A model generated the notes under the pieces. The model saw only the letters and a list, made by a program, of their open reading frames with translations. It was not told the origin of the DNA and did not search any database. This document shows positions 37,239 through 46,856 of a DNA stretch of 64,000 nt, in pieces. The position numbers and the translations under genes were made by a program. The number at the start of each line of letters is the position of its first letter. The first letter of the stretch is position 1. The DNA is from Sphingomonas xinjiangensis (lineage in GTDB: Bacteria; Pseudomonadota; Alphaproteobacteria; Sphingomonadales; Sphingomonadaceae): contig NZ_JACIJF010000001.1 of the NCBI RefSeq assembly GCF_014199255.1, positions 310,001 to 374,000 of the forward strand. The letters run 5' to 3'.

Positions 37239-38120
37239 ATGTTCTCAGGCTCCATCCCGGCGCTGGTCACGCCTTTTCGCGAAGGAGCCTTCGCCGAAGA
37301 CGTATATCGCGACTTTGTTGAATGGCAGATTGCCGAAGGTTCCAAGGGGCTGGTGCCGTGCGGCACCACCGGCGAAGCGGCGACCATGCCGAGCGAGGAA
37401 CATTTCCGCGTCGTCCGCGCCTGTGTGGAGCAGGCTGCGGGCAGGGTGCCGGTGCTTGCCGGGGCGGGATCGAACGACACCAAGGTCGCCATCGCCAACG
37501 TGCATGCCGCCAAGCAGGCGGGCGCCGACGCGGTGCTGATGGTCCCGCCTTATTACAACCGCCCGAGCCAGGAGGGCATCTTCCGCCATTTCGAGGCGAT
37601 CGCGCGTGAAGCGGCGCTGCCGGTGGTGCTCTATAATGTGCCCGGGCGCACCGTCACTGATATCCAGCCGGCAACCATTGCCCGGATGGTCATGGCGTTT
37701 CCCGACATCTTCATCGGAATCAAGGACGCCACCGGCCAGCTCGCCCGGGTATCCGAACAGCGCAGCGGCTGCGGCGCCGATTTCATCCAGCTTTCGGGCA
37801 ATGACGAGACGGCGCTCGCCTTCAACGCAATGGGTGGCGTGGGGTGCATCTCGGTTACCGCCAATGTCGCGCCGCGGCTGTGCGCCGAGTTCCAGGCCGC
37901 TTGGGCCGCAGGCGACCACAGGCGGGCTCTGGAGCTGCACGACCGGCTGTATCCGCTGCATATCGCCATGTTCACCGATGCCTCGCCTGGCCCGGTGAAG
38001 TACGCGCTGGGGAAAGTCCGCGACGGGTTTCCGCAAGACCTCCGCCTGCCGATGACGCAGGCGGGTGAGGCAAGCCGCGCGTCGGTGGATGCGGCACTGG
38101 CACATGCCGGCCTGATCTGA
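37239..38120 (+). CDS. dapA: 4-hydroxy-tetrahydrodipicolinate synthase
   Basis: A 293-residue aldolase that joins pyruvate and aspartate semialdehyde, the first step specific to lysine and diaminopimelate. The start SGSIPALVTPFREGAF, the CGTTGEAATM loop, the catalytic Tyr in VVLYNVPGRT and the Schiff-base Lys in IGIKDATGQLARV are all present. ATG 37239 is the family start, with GAGGAACG upstream; an open frame from 37152 is not used. A hairpin follows the stop. It is adjacent to smpB in many proteobacteria; here a TonB receptor gene is inserted between them. Confidence 0.97.
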   Translation: MFSGSIPALVTPFREGAFAEDVYRDFVEWQIAEGSKGLVPCGTTGEAATMPSEEHFRVVRACVEQAAGRVPVLAGAGSNDTKVAIANVHAAKQAGADAVLMVPPYYNRPSQEGIFRHFEAIAREAALPVVLYNVPGRTVTDIQPATIARMVMAFPDIFIGIKDATGQLARVSEQRSGCGADFIQLSGNDETALAFNAMGGVGCISVTANVAPRLCAEFQAAWAAGDHRRALELHDRLYPLHIAMFTDASPGPVKYALGKVRDGFPQDLRLPMTQAGEASRASVDAALAHAGLI

Positions 38121-38128
38121 CGCAATCA

Positions 38129-38149
38129 GGGTTGCGAAATGCGCAACCC
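38129..38149 (+). terminator. Hairpin after dapA
   Basis: GGGTTGCG and CGCAACCC form a perfect eight-base stem with a five-base loop, nine bases after the dapA stop, followed by GTTTGTC. The T content after the stem is modest, so factor-independent termination is likely but not certain. Confidence 0.6.
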
Positions 38150-38215
38150 GTTTGTCGCAAAGCGGCGGAAACCGTCACAATCGCATCATAATCGGCGGCT
38201 AGCGGCGCGATCGGG

Positions 38216-38269
38216 GGACACACCCGTGTCCGATAGCTGCCGCGCCGCCGCCCGCATGCACGTGCGGGC
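38216..38269 (+). promoter_or_regulatory. Two hairpins in the leader of the TonB receptor gene
   Basis: GGACAC/GTGTCC (38216-38231) and GCCCGCA/TGCGGGC (38250-38269) form two short perfect stems 58-110 bases before the receptor ATG. They lie within the probable 5' untranslated leader and may affect its expression or stability. No known riboswitch form is recognised. Confidence 0.25.
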
Positions 38270-38326
38270 GGTTATTGCGCGCGTCTTTCGGGCGACAACC
38301 AAGTATCCGATCATCGGGGGAACATC

Positions 38327-40645
38327 ATGAACTTCGTCACCGCTCGCCGTGCGCTGCTGTCTGGCGCTGCGCTTGCCGCGGCGCTTTGCGCCGGCACAGC
38401 TCAGGCGCAGGACGCCGCAACCACTGCCACCACGTCCGAGGAAGCCGAGACCGGCGACATCGTCGTGACCGCGCAGCGCCGCGAAGAGCGTCTGGTCGAC
38501 GTGCCCGTTTCGGTGGCCGTGGTCCGCGGCCAGCAGCTGCGCGATTTCCAGGCGGCAGGCGACGACACGCTCGCGCTGGCCGGCCGCGTGCCCGGCCTGT
38601 ATGCGGAGACCACCACGGGGCGCATATTCCCGCGCTTCTACATTCGCGGCCTGGGTAACATCGACTTCTATCTTGGCGCCTCGCAGCCGGTGTCGATCAT
38701 CCAGGACGACGTCGTGCTCGAGCATGTCGTGCTCAAGTCCAACCCAGTCTACGATCTCGACCGAGTCGAAGTGCTGCGCGGCCCGCAGGGTTCGCTGTTC
38801 GGCCGCAACACCACCGCCGGCATCATCAAGTTCGACACGATCCGTCCCAGCAACACCTTTGAAGGCCGCGCCTCGGCCTCGGTCGGGACCTATGGCAGCT
38901 CGAACATCGATGCCGGCTTTGGCGGGCCGATCGTCGACGATCTGGTCTCGTTCCGCGTCTCGGGCTTGTACCAGCACCGCGATGGCTGGGTCGACAACAG
39001 CTATACGGGTCCGTCCTTCGACGGCACCCGCGGCGGCTACAACGTCATGGGCGGGTTCGACGACCGCAACCTGCGCCTCCAGCTGCGTTTCACCCCCAGC
39101 GACGCGCTGACCGTGGACCTGTCGGGCCATGGCCGCTGGTATGAGGGCACCTCTACGATCTTCCATCGCGGCGCGCTGATCCGCGGATCGAACAGCGTTG
39201 AGAACGAGCCGCGCGACCGCATCGCGCTGGACGAGGCGCTCAACAATCCGCAGGCGTATGACACCTATGGCGCCTCGGCGCGCGTCAGCTATGACTTCGG
39301 CGGTGCGGTGCTGACCTCGATCTCCGCATGGGAAACCACCGAAGGCTATAGCCGCGGCGACACCGATGGCGGCGCCGCGACGGCGTTTGCCGGTCCGGCC
39401 TATTACGGCGAGTCGCAGGGCAATATCCGCGATCTCGACCAGTTCAGTCAGGAGCTGCGCCTCGCCAGCCCGGGCACCGGCCGGTTCAACTGGCAGGTCG
39501 GCGGCTATTATTTCGACAGCCGCGACATCACCGACTTCTATCAGCGACGCTACTTCCTCACCACGCCGTTCAGCCCGACCAACCCGAACAGCAACAATCC
39601 GAACAATTGGGTGCGGCTGCGCAACACCAACACCAGCTGGGCGGGCTTTGGCCAGCTGAGCTATGAGTTGGCGGACGGCTTCACGCTGACCGGCGGCGCA
39701 CGCATCACCAACGACACGAAGCGCACCCGCCTGCTCAAGACCGCCGACAGCGGCACCGGCGCGGTGACCTATACCGGCCGCCGCGACGTCGAGCTCGACG
39801 ATACGCGGGAGAGCTGGGACATCAGCGCGCTCTATAAGCTGACGCCCGATGTGAGCGTCTATGCGCGCGTCGCCAGCGGTTTCCGTGGGCCGACGATCCA
39901 GGGTCGTTCGGCCGTGTTCAACTCGGACTTCACCACTGCGGATTCCGAGACGATCCTGTCATGGGAAGCCGGCATCAAGGGCGCGGCGCTCGACAACCGC
40001 GTGCGCTTCAACCTCAACGGCTTCTACTACACCGTCGACAACATCCAGCTGAACGCGAATGACGTGAACGGCAGCGGCGTGCTGCTGAATGCCGACAAGG
40101 CGGAGGCATATGGCGTCGAGGCCGAACTGGACATGCGGCCGATCGACAATTTCGCGCTCTCGCTCGGCGGCAGCTGGCTGCACACCAAGATCAAGGACGA
40201 TGCGGCGCTGGCGCAGGTCTGCGTGCTTGGCGGGACAGTGGTGTGCACGGTCACCGATCCGATCGTGAACATCCCGGGCCGCGGCGCTTTCGCTGGCATC
40301 GACGGCAACCGCCTGCCGAATGCGCCCGAATACAACTTCAACGTGGCGGCGCGCTACGACATCCCGGTGCAGGACGACGGCAAGTTCTTCATCGCCACCG
40401 ACTGGAACGTGCAGGGGTTCACGAATTTCGTGCTGTACGACACGAAGGAGTTCAATTCGAACGGCAACTTCGAAGGCGGTCTGAAGGTTGGCTATGAAGG
40501 CGGCAATGGCGATTGGGAAATCGCCGCATTCGCCCGCAACATCACCAACGAGAAGAACCTGAAGGGCGTTCTCGAAAATTACATGGCCGCGGTGTTCAAC
40601 GATCCGCGCATCATCGGCGTGTCGTTCAACGGCCGCCTGCGCTGA
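38327..40645 (+). CDS. TonB-dependent outer-membrane receptor
   Basis: A 772-residue receptor. It has a signal peptide (MNFVTARRALLSGAALAAAL, ending AQAQ) and a TonB-box-like EAETGDIVVTAQRREERLVD. The plug domain spans about 55-165 with IQDDVVLEHV and LRGPQGSLFGRNTTAG-like VLRGPQGSLFGRNTTAG, and a 22-strand barrel follows, ending GVSFNGRLR. Such receptors import siderophores, vitamin B12, carbohydrates or other ligands; sphingomonads carry many and the ligand cannot be told here. GGGGGAAC before the ATG gives a fair ribosome site. A strong terminator follows. No TonB or periplasmic partner is next to it. Confidence 0.95.
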   Translation: MNFVTARRALLSGAALAAALCAGTAQAQDAATTATTSEEAETGDIVVTAQRREERLVDVPVSVAVVRGQQLRDFQAAGDDTLALAGRVPGLYAETTTGRIFPRFYIRGLGNIDFYLGASQPVSIIQDDVVLEHVVLKSNPVYDLDRVEVLRGPQGSLFGRNTTAGIIKFDTIRPSNTFEGRASASVGTYGSSNIDAGFGGPIVDDLVSFRVSGLYQHRDGWVDNSYTGPSFDGTRGGYNVMGGFDDRNLRLQLRFTPSDALTVDLSGHGRWYEGTSTIFHRGALIRGSNSVENEPRDRIALDEALNNPQAYDTYGASARVSYDFGGAVLTSISAWETTEGYSRGDTDGGAATAFAGPAYYGESQGNIRDLDQFSQELRLASPGTGRFNWQVGGYYFDSRDITDFYQRRYFLTTPFSPTNPNSNNPNNWVRLRNTNTSWAGFGQLSYELADGFTLTGGARITNDTKRTRLLKTADSGTGAVTYTGRRDVELDDTRESWDISALYKLTPDVSVYARVASGFRGPTIQGRSAVFNSDFTTADSETILSWEAGIKGAALDNRVRFNLNGFYYTVDNIQLNANDVNGSGVLLNADKAEAYGVEAELDMRPIDNFALSLGGSWLHTKIKDDAALAQVCVLGGTVVCTVTDPIVNIPGRGAFAGIDGNRLPNAPEYNFNVAARYDIPVQDDGKFFIATDWNVQGFTNFVLYDTKEFNSNGNFEGGLKVGYEGGNGDWEIAAFARNITNEKNLKGVLENYMAAVFNDPRIIGVSFNGRLR

Positions 40646-40663
40646 TCACAGCCTAGGTTAAGG

Positions 40664-40699
40664 AAAGGGCTCGGCGCCATGCCGGGCCCTTTTCTTTTT
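40664..40699 (+). terminator. Rho-independent terminator after the TonB receptor gene
   Basis: AAAGGGCTCGGC (40664-40675) pairs with GCCGGGCCCTTT (40681-40692) with one mismatch and a GCCAT loop, followed by TTCTTTTT. This is a classic stem plus T-run, 18 bases after the stop. Confidence 0.85.
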
Positions 40700-40756
40700 C
40701 GGGGAAGAGCGGACGGCTTCCCTTCACGCGATGGGCGTCCTACATGCCCACCTCCC

Positions 40757-41239
40757 ATGGCCCGTCCGCGTCCCGCTACCTTCGAGAAAGTGAAAACCGT
40801 CGCCGAGAATCGGCGTGCGCGGTTCGAGTATTTCATCGAGACGGTGTATGAAGCAGGGCTGGCGCTCACCGGAACCGAAGTGAAGTCGCTGCGCTTCGGC
40901 GAAGGCTCGATCGCCGAAGCCTATGCCGAGGTGAAGGAAAACGGCGTGTGGCTGGTCAACGCCAACATTCCCGAATTCAGCCACGGCAACCGCTACAATC
41001 ACGAGCCCAAGCGCCCGCGTAAATTGCTCCTTCATGAGCGTGAAATAAACAAGCTCCATGGCGCGGTGGCGCGCGAAGGCATGACGCTGGTGCCCCTGTC
41101 GATCTACTTCAACGGGAGGGGACGCGCGAAGGTCGAACTCGCGCTCGCAAAGGGCAAGAAGACGCATGACAAGCGCGAGTCGATCAAGGAACGCGACTGG
41201 AAGCGGGAGCAGGGCCGACTGCTCCGCGACCGTGGCTGA
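40757..41239 (+). CDS. smpB: SsrA-binding protein (tmRNA rescue)
   Basis: A 160-residue OB-fold protein that binds tmRNA and delivers it to stalled ribosomes. The block [20 protein letters not shown], the motif [20 protein letters not shown] and [16 protein letters not shown] are canonical, and the C-terminal basic tail [18 protein letters not shown] enters the mRNA channel. ATG 40757 begins the usual start [13 protein letters not shown]. The next gene begins with GTG at 41232, overlapping the smpB end by eight bases. The tmRNA gene itself is not in the window. Confidence 0.97.
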   Translation: MARPRPATFEKVKTVAENRRARFEYFIETVYEAGLALTGTEVKSLRFGEGSIAEAYAEVKENGVWLVNANIPEFSHGNRYNHEPKRPRKLLLHEREINKLHGAVAREGMTLVPLSIYFNGRGRAKVELALAKGKKTHDKRESIKERDWKREQGRLLRDRG

Positions 41240-41828
41240 GCGGGGGCTGATCGCCCGCTTTCGTGGGTGGGTGATGCGTAATCTGCCCACGCGCGAGAGC
41301 TTTGAGTCCAATCGCTGGTTGAAGCCGCTGGGCCATCGGATCCTGCATCCGGCGCTGTGGCGCATGACGCGGCGTTCGGTCCCCCGGGGCGTGGCGCTGG
41401 GCATGTTCACGGGCATCCTTATCCCGATGGGCCAGATTCCCGCCTCCGCGGTGCTGGCGCTGCCGCTACGTGCCAACGTTCCCGCCGCGGCGCTCACGAC
41501 GTTCTTTACCAATCCGCTGACTACGCCGCTGCTGTTCATCCTGTACTACAAGGTCGGTGTGTGGAGCCTCGGCCTGGGCGGCACCACGGCTGCGGTGGCC
41601 AAGACCGCCGCAGCCGACGGAGGCTGGCTGCACTGGCTTGCCGCCGATGTCGGGCTGCCCACTGCAGTCGGCATGGTGATCTGCGCGATTCTGGGAGCGG
41701 CATTAGGCTATGGCATCAGCGCGCTCAGCTGGCGGCTTTGGATCGCACACAAGTGGAACAAGCGCGGCCGCGACCATGACGCGTACCTCGCGAGCAGCGA
41801 CAGGGCGAGCGAAGTCAGCGTCGATTGA
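41232..41828 (+). CDS. DUF2062 domain membrane protein
   Basis: A 198-residue protein with about three membrane helices. The conserved N-terminal segment is [20 protein letters not shown], followed by [20 protein letters not shown] and [19 protein letters not shown], the DUF2062 signature with its NPxT motif. Function is unknown; the family often sits beside smpB in alphaproteobacteria. I chose GTG 41232 because the domain begins immediately after it; ATG 41274 would cut into the family N-terminus. The start lies inside smpB, so it is probably translationally coupled. Confidence 0.85.
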   Translation: MAERGLIARFRGWVMRNLPTRESFESNRWLKPLGHRILHPALWRMTRRSVPRGVALGMFTGILIPMGQIPASAVLALPLRANVPAAALTTFFTNPLTTPLLFILYYKVGVWSLGLGGTTAAVAKTAAADGGWLHWLAADVGLPTAVGMVICAILGAALGYGISALSWRLWIAHKWNKRGRDHDAYLASSDRASEVSVD

Positions 41829-41881
41829 CCTGCCGTACCAAGTAGTTAAGACAGCGGCTTCACCTTCTGGGAACCGCTCGA

Positions 41882-43975
41882 ATGCGCATTTCGTTGCTCG
41901 CCACTTCCTTCCTTGCCGCGCCCGTTCTGCTCGTCGGCTGCACCCAGGGCGACACCCCGCCGCCTGCCTCGATGGCCGAACAGACCGCGACCGTGTCGCA
42001 GGTTGCTGTCGGGCCGGTAGCGCCGGCGAACGCGCCCCGGCCGCAGCTCGGTACCTATGGCTTCGACGAAGCGGGCATGGACCGCTCCATCGCGCCGGGT
42101 GACGACTTCTACGGTTTCGCGAACGGCACCTGGGCCAAGTCCACGGCCATCCCCGCCGACAAGTCGAACTATGGCGCGTTCAACGTGCTTGCCGACCTGT
42201 CGCAGTCGCGTACGCGTGAAATCCTCGACGCTGCCCAGTCCGACCCTAATTCAAAGATCGGCACCGCGTACGCAACCTATCTCGACACTGCTGCTATCGA
42301 TGCAAAGGGGCTAACCCCGATCCAGCCGTGGCTGAACCAGATCAAGGCGGTCAAAGCCAAGACGCAGCTCGCGGCCTTGTATGCGCAAGCCGACCGCAAC
42401 GGCGTGGGCGGTCTATTTGGCTCCTATGTCGGCCAGGACGACAAGAACCCCGAAGTCTATGCGCTGAGCATCAGCCAGGGCGGGCTGGGCATGCCCGATC
42501 GCGACTATTACCTGTCCAAGGACGCCAAGCTGGTCGAGACCAAGGCAGCCTATGGAAAGCATCTCACCAATGTGCTGACGCTGGCCGGTGAGCCCAACGC
42601 GGCCGCGCGTGCCAAGGCGATCGTGGCGTTCGAGACGCGGATCGCTCAGGCGCATTGGACGCGCATCGACAGCCGTGACGCCAACAAGACGTATAACAAG
42701 ATGGCCGTGGCGCAGCTGACCCGCCGCGCGCCGGGATTCGATTTCCGTGGCTATTTCACCGGTATCGGTGCGCCGGTGGAGAGCGTCATCGTCGCCCAGC
42801 CGACCGCCGTGACCGGGATCGCGAAGCTGGTCGCCACCACGCCGATCGCGGTGCTGAAGGACCAGCTGCTCGTCCGCAGCCTCGACAATTTCGCTGATGT
42901 GCTGCCCAGCGCTTTCGACAAGGAACAGTTCGCCTTTTACGGCACGGTGCTGTCCGGCACGCCCGAGCAGGAAGTCCGCTGGAAACGCGCAGTCGATTTC
43001 ACCACCAACGCGGTGTCCGACGAAGTCAGCCAGGCCTATGTGGCGAAATACTTCCCACTCGAGACCAAGGCCGCAGCCGACGCGCTGGTGAAGAACGTCA
43101 TCGCCGCCATGGATCGCCGAATCGATCAGCTCGACTGGATGGCGCCCGAGACCAAGGTCAAGGCGCACGCCAAGCTCGCCGCCTTCACGCCAAAGATTGG
43201 CTATCCGGATCGCTGGCGCGACTATTCGGCCCTGCGGATCGCCGCCGGCGATGCGTATGGCAACAACGTCCGCGCCAACAACTGGTCGCATGATGAGAAT
43301 GTCAGCCATCTGGGCAAGCCGCTCCAGCGCTGGGAATGGGGGATGACCCCGATGGAAGTGAACGCCTATGCCAATTTCGGCATGGTCGAGATCGTCTTCC
43401 CTGCCGCGATCCTCCAGCCGCCCTTCTTCGACCCCAACGCCGATCCGGCGGTGAACTATGGCGGCATCGGCGCAGTGATCGGCCATGAGTTGAGCCACCA
43501 TTTCGACGATCAGGGTGCCAAGTATAATGGGGAGGGGCGTCTGACCGACTGGTGGACTCCCGCCGATGTTGCGGCGTTCAAGAAGCGCACCGACGCGCTG
43601 GTGGCGCAATATGACCAGTACGAGCCGCTGCCCGGCCTGCATGTGAAGGGCGCGCTGACGCTCGGTGAAAACGTCGCCGATCTCGCCGGCCTGACGGTCG
43701 CTTATGACGCGTACAAGACGTCGCTGAACGGTCAGCCCGCGCCGGTGCTCGACGGCGCCTCGGGCGACCAGCGCTTCTACCTGGGTTGGGCGCAGGTATG
43801 GCGTCGCAACTATCGTGAGGCGAACCTGCGCCAGCGGCTCCTCACCGATCCGCACTCGCCGTCCGAGCAGCGGGCCTGGGTCGTGCGCAACCTCGACCCC
43901 TGGTATGCGGCGTTCGCGCCGACGCCCGGCTCGCGGCTGTTCCTGACGCCCGAACAGCGCGTGCGTATCTGGTAA
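41882..43975 (+). CDS. M13 family metalloendopeptidase (neprilysin-like lipoprotein)
   Basis: A 697-residue zinc peptidase with a lipoprotein signal MRISLLATSFLAAPVLLVGC, lipidated Cys20. The mature protein has the N-terminal M13 domain (GMDRSIAPGDDFYGFANGTW) and the catalytic part with HExxH in IGHELSHHFDDQG, the third ligand in GENVADLAGL, and NAYANFGMVEIVFPA for substrate binding. The ending CxxW is replaced by RVRIW, as in bacterial relatives. It probably cuts small peptides in the periplasm. It is preceded by a 53-base spacer and followed by a short CG-rich imperfect hairpin at about 43991-44013. Confidence 0.94.
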   Translation: MRISLLATSFLAAPVLLVGCTQGDTPPPASMAEQTATVSQVAVGPVAPANAPRPQLGTYGFDEAGMDRSIAPGDDFYGFANGTWAKSTAIPADKSNYGAFNVLADLSQSRTREILDAAQSDPNSKIGTAYATYLDTAAIDAKGLTPIQPWLNQIKAVKAKTQLAALYAQADRNGVGGLFGSYVGQDDKNPEVYALSISQGGLGMPDRDYYLSKDAKLVETKAAYGKHLTNVLTLAGEPNAAARAKAIVAFETRIAQAHWTRIDSRDANKTYNKMAVAQLTRRAPGFDFRGYFTGIGAPVESVIVAQPTAVTGIAKLVATTPIAVLKDQLLVRSLDNFADVLPSAFDKEQFAFYGTVLSGTPEQEVRWKRAVDFTTNAVSDEVSQAYVAKYFPLETKAAADALVKNVIAAMDRRIDQLDWMAPETKVKAHAKLAAFTPKIGYPDRWRDYSALRIAAGDAYGNNVRANNWSHDENVSHLGKPLQRWEWGMTPMEVNAYANFGMVEIVFPAAILQPPFFDPNADPAVNYGGIGAVIGHELSHHFDDQGAKYNGEGRLTDWWTPADVAAFKKRTDALVAQYDQYEPLPGLHVKGALTLGENVADLAGLTVAYDAYKTSLNGQPAPVLDGASGDQRFYLGWAQVWRRNYREANLRQRLLTDPHSPSEQRAWVVRNLDPWYAAFAPTPGSRLFLTPEQRVRIW

Positions 43976-44057
43976 CGCCTGTCACGCCGCTTCCCCCTCC
44001 GCCGGAGGAAGGGGAATTGCTTGACCGAGGCCTGCTGACCGAACAACGCTAAGCGCC

Positions 44058-46445
44058 ATGGCCACGCTGCCCCGGACCAATCGCCACCGACTGACTCTGC
44101 TGCCGCTCGCCGCGGCGGTATTGGCGGGCTTTGCCGCGGCGGCGCTAGTGCTGTTTACACTGAACGACCGGGCGATCGCCGTGGGGTTTGCCGGGACCGG
44201 CCTGCTCCTGGGTGGCGTGATGTGGTCCGCGCGCCGCCTGTTCCGTGGTGAGGCGGCGGCCGAGCAGCGGGCCGACTGGGCCGTCGCCCATGCGCTGGCC
44301 GCCGCAAGCAGCGACGCGCTCGCGGTGACCGACCGATCGGGCAAGCTGGTCTGCGCCAACGATCTCTATGAGACGCTGTTCGGTGGCTGGCCGACCCCGC
44401 CGAACCTGCCGGTCAGCGATACCGCCGCCGATGCGCTCGGCCAGGCGGCCCGTGCCGCCTGGCGCGACGGCGGGGGCAAAGTGGAGAACGTCCAGGTTTT
44501 CGGCGCGCCGATCGCGGCGCATGTCGCGCGCTCTGGCGAGGATTCTTTGGTCTGGCGCTTTGTGGGTATCCAGGCGCTCGACCTTGCCAATCAGGTGCAG
44601 GATCTGATCGATGGCGCCACTGGCGATCGGCTGGGCGCGGCAGGGATCATGACTGTCATGGTCACGCTCAATGGCCGTGTTCGCGCCGCCAATCCGGTGT
44701 TCCGCGAGCGCGCCATGGGCAATGTCGACGCGGCGATCGAAGGCCGCGATTTTGCCAGGTTCCTTATTACGGACTCATCGGGGCTCGTCCGGTTCGAGCG
44801 CGAGGGCTTGTCCGGCACGCCGCTCAGGGTGCTGCAGATCCCGTTCCTGGAGGGCGAAGACGCGCCCATCCTGGTCGCCTTGCTTGATGAAGAGAATATG
44901 GAACGGCCCGCACCTGCGATCGGTCCTGGCGCGGCAGCGCATGTCCGCTCGCTGATTGCACTGCTGCCCTCGGGCATCGCGCTGATCGACCGCGACGGGC
45001 GCTTCGTCCACATGAACGATCCGTTCGTTCGGGCCGCGCGCATCAATGCCGCCGCGCCGCCGCTCTATCCGATCGATCTGGTGGTGCGCGAGGACAAGGC
45101 AGCGCTGGCGGACGCCGTGCGCCGTTTCGCCGGTGGTGCGGGGCAGTCAGCAGAGATGACGGTGCGCTTCGTGGACGCGCCCGAAGAGCCAGTGGCGCTC
45201 ACCATTGCCGGCGCGCGAGGGCTGGGGGACGCTGCGGTGCTCATCAGCCTCAAGGACTCCGGCGAAGAGGGCAAGCTCAAGCGCCAAGTTGCGCAAGCCA
45301 CCAAGATGCAGGCGGTCGGTCAGCTCGCCGGCGGCGTGGCGCACGATTTCAACAACATCCTGACCGCCATTATCGGCCATTGCGACTTGATGCTGATGCG
45401 CCATTCACCCGGCGACAGCGATTATGACGACATCCAGCAGATCCGCGCCAACTCCAACCGCGCCGCTAGCCTGACCCGCCAGCTTCTCGCCTTCTCGCGG
45501 CAGCAGACGCTGCGGCCGCAGGTGCTCCAGATACCGGATGTCATTTCAGAGGTCTCGAACCTGCTCAAGCGCTTGTTGGGCGAGACGGTCCGGTTGGAAG
45601 TGAAGCACGGCCGCAATCTGGGGCCGGTGCGCGCCGATCCAGGGCAACTCGAACAAGTCGTCGTGAACCTTGCCGTGAACGCGCGCGACGCGATGCTTTC
45701 CGCCAACCCTAATGGCGGCGGCATTCTCACCATAGAGACGCTGGCGGTGTCTGCCACCGAGGTGCGCCGCATGGATGACGATGTGCTGCCGCTCGGCGAC
45801 TATACCGCGTTGCGCATCGCCGACACCGGAACCGGCATTCCTGCCGATATCCTGCCCAAGATCTTCGAGCCATTCTTCACCACCAAGGAGGTGGGCAAGG
45901 GCACCGGGCTGGGCTTGTCCACTGTGTATGGCATCATCAAGCAGTCCGGCGGGTTCATTTTCGCCGATAACCTTCCGGGCGGAGGCGCCGAGTTCACGGT
46001 CTACCTTCCCGTGCACGCCGCGCCTGAAGCACAGGTTGCAAAGGCGCCGCTCGCGAAGCAGAAGCCGGCTGATCTTTGGGGCAGCGGGACGGTACTGGTG
46101 GTCGAGGACGAGGACATGGTCCGCGCCATTGCCGAGCGCGCGCTCAGCCGGCAGGGTTATACAGTGATCACTGCCGAAAATGGGGAAGTTGCGCTGGAAA
46201 TGCTCGACGGGATCGAGCGTCCGGATTTGCTTATCAGCGATGTTGTCATGCCGCTGATGGACGGGCCGACCATGGCCCGCCAGATCCGCAACAGATATCC
46301 CGATCTGCCGATCCTGTTCATGTCGGGTTACGCCGAGGAGCAGCTCCGGCGCTCGATCGACTTGGACAATGTCGCTTTTCTGCCGAAACCTTTCTCCGTT
46401 CAACAACTTGCCGAGGCCACGCGGGACATCCTTGACGGGAAATAA
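44058..46445 (+). CDS. cckA: Hybrid histidine kinase/phosphatase CckA
   Basis: A 795-residue membrane kinase. Two membrane helices lie at about 12-55, followed by PAS-like domains (about 75-380). The HisKA domain has GQLAGGVAHDFNNILTAIIG with His429, and the ATPase domain has VNLAVNARDAM (N box), IADTGTGIPADI (G1) and GTGLGLSTVYGIIK (G2). The C-terminal receiver, VLVVEDEDMVRAIAERALS and DLLISDVVMP with Asp728, passes phosphate onward. In Caulobacter, CckA acts through ChpT on the cell-cycle regulator CtrA. The phosphorelay partners are not in the window. The HisKA sequence is very close to CckA of other alphaproteobacteria. Start at ATG 44058; no strong ribosome site seen. Confidence 0.93.
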   Translation: MATLPRTNRHRLTLLPLAAAVLAGFAAAALVLFTLNDRAIAVGFAGTGLLLGGVMWSARRLFRGEAAAEQRADWAVAHALAAASSDALAVTDRSGKLVCANDLYETLFGGWPTPPNLPVSDTAADALGQAARAAWRDGGGKVENVQVFGAPIAAHVARSGEDSLVWRFVGIQALDLANQVQDLIDGATGDRLGAAGIMTVMVTLNGRVRAANPVFRERAMGNVDAAIEGRDFARFLITDSSGLVRFEREGLSGTPLRVLQIPFLEGEDAPILVALLDEENMERPAPAIGPGAAAHVRSLIALLPSGIALIDRDGRFVHMNDPFVRAARINAAAPPLYPIDLVVREDKAALADAVRRFAGGAGQSAEMTVRFVDAPEEPVALTIAGARGLGDAAVLISLKDSGEEGKLKRQVAQATKMQAVGQLAGGVAHDFNNILTAIIGHCDLMLMRHSPGDSDYDDIQQIRANSNRAASLTRQLLAFSRQQTLRPQVLQIPDVISEVSNLLKRLLGETVRLEVKHGRNLGPVRADPGQLEQVVVNLAVNARDAMLSANPNGGGILTIETLAVSATEVRRMDDDVLPLGDYTALRIADTGTGIPADILPKIFEPFFTTKEVGKGTGLGLSTVYGIIKQSGGFIFADNLPGGGAEFTVYLPVHAAPEAQVAKAPLAKQKPADLWGSGTVLVVEDEDMVRAIAERALSRQGYTVITAENGEVALEMLDGIERPDLLISDVVMPLMDGPTMARQIRNRYPDLPILFMSGYAEEQLRRSIDLDNVAFLPKPFSVQQLAEATRDILDGK

Positions 46446-46485
46446 CGCTTGGCCGCCCGCCAATTCTCTGTAAAGGCGATGTTCT

Positions 46486-46839
46486 ATGTCTGCTTTGCGT
46501 CGCATCTTGATCGTTGAAGACGAACCCTTGATCTCGATGATGCTCGAGGACTTCATCGACGCGCTGGACCGCGAGGTGGCGGGCGCCGCCGACAATGTCG
46601 CGGGTGCCATCGCCCTGATCGATCAGGGCGGGATCGATGCGGCCATTCTCGACGTTAATCTGCGCGCCGGTGAGCAAAGCTGGCCGGTGGCCGAGCGGCT
46701 GACCCAGGATGGCATTCCCTTTATTCTTGCGACCGGCGGCGCCGGTGACATGATCGCCGAACCATTTCGCGGGCGGCCGATCCTCTCGAAGCCGTTCACG
46801 ATGGATGGTGTGGAGCGGGCGCTGGACGGGCTCGCCTGA
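46486..46839 (+). CDS. Single-domain response regulator (receiver only, FAT-GUY type)
   Basis: A 117-residue receiver domain with no output. Acidic pocket DE in IVEDEPLISMMLE, phosphorylation site Asp56 in AAILDVNLRAGE, and conserved Lys in LSKPFTMDGV. IPFILATGGAGD resembles the PFxFATGY/G motif of the Sma0114 'FAT GUY' receivers found in alphaproteobacteria, which pair with HWE/HisKA_2 kinases. It may be a phosphate sink or carrier. It lies 40 bases after cckA and may be co-transcribed. The partner kinase is unknown; a link to CckA is positional only. Confidence 0.82.
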   Translation: MSALRRILIVEDEPLISMMLEDFIDALDREVAGAADNVAGAIALIDQGGIDAAILDVNLRAGEQSWPVAERLTQDGIPFILATGGAGDMIAEPFRGRPILSKPFTMDGVERALDGLA

Positions 46840-46856
46840 AGGCACAGCAGCGGCCT

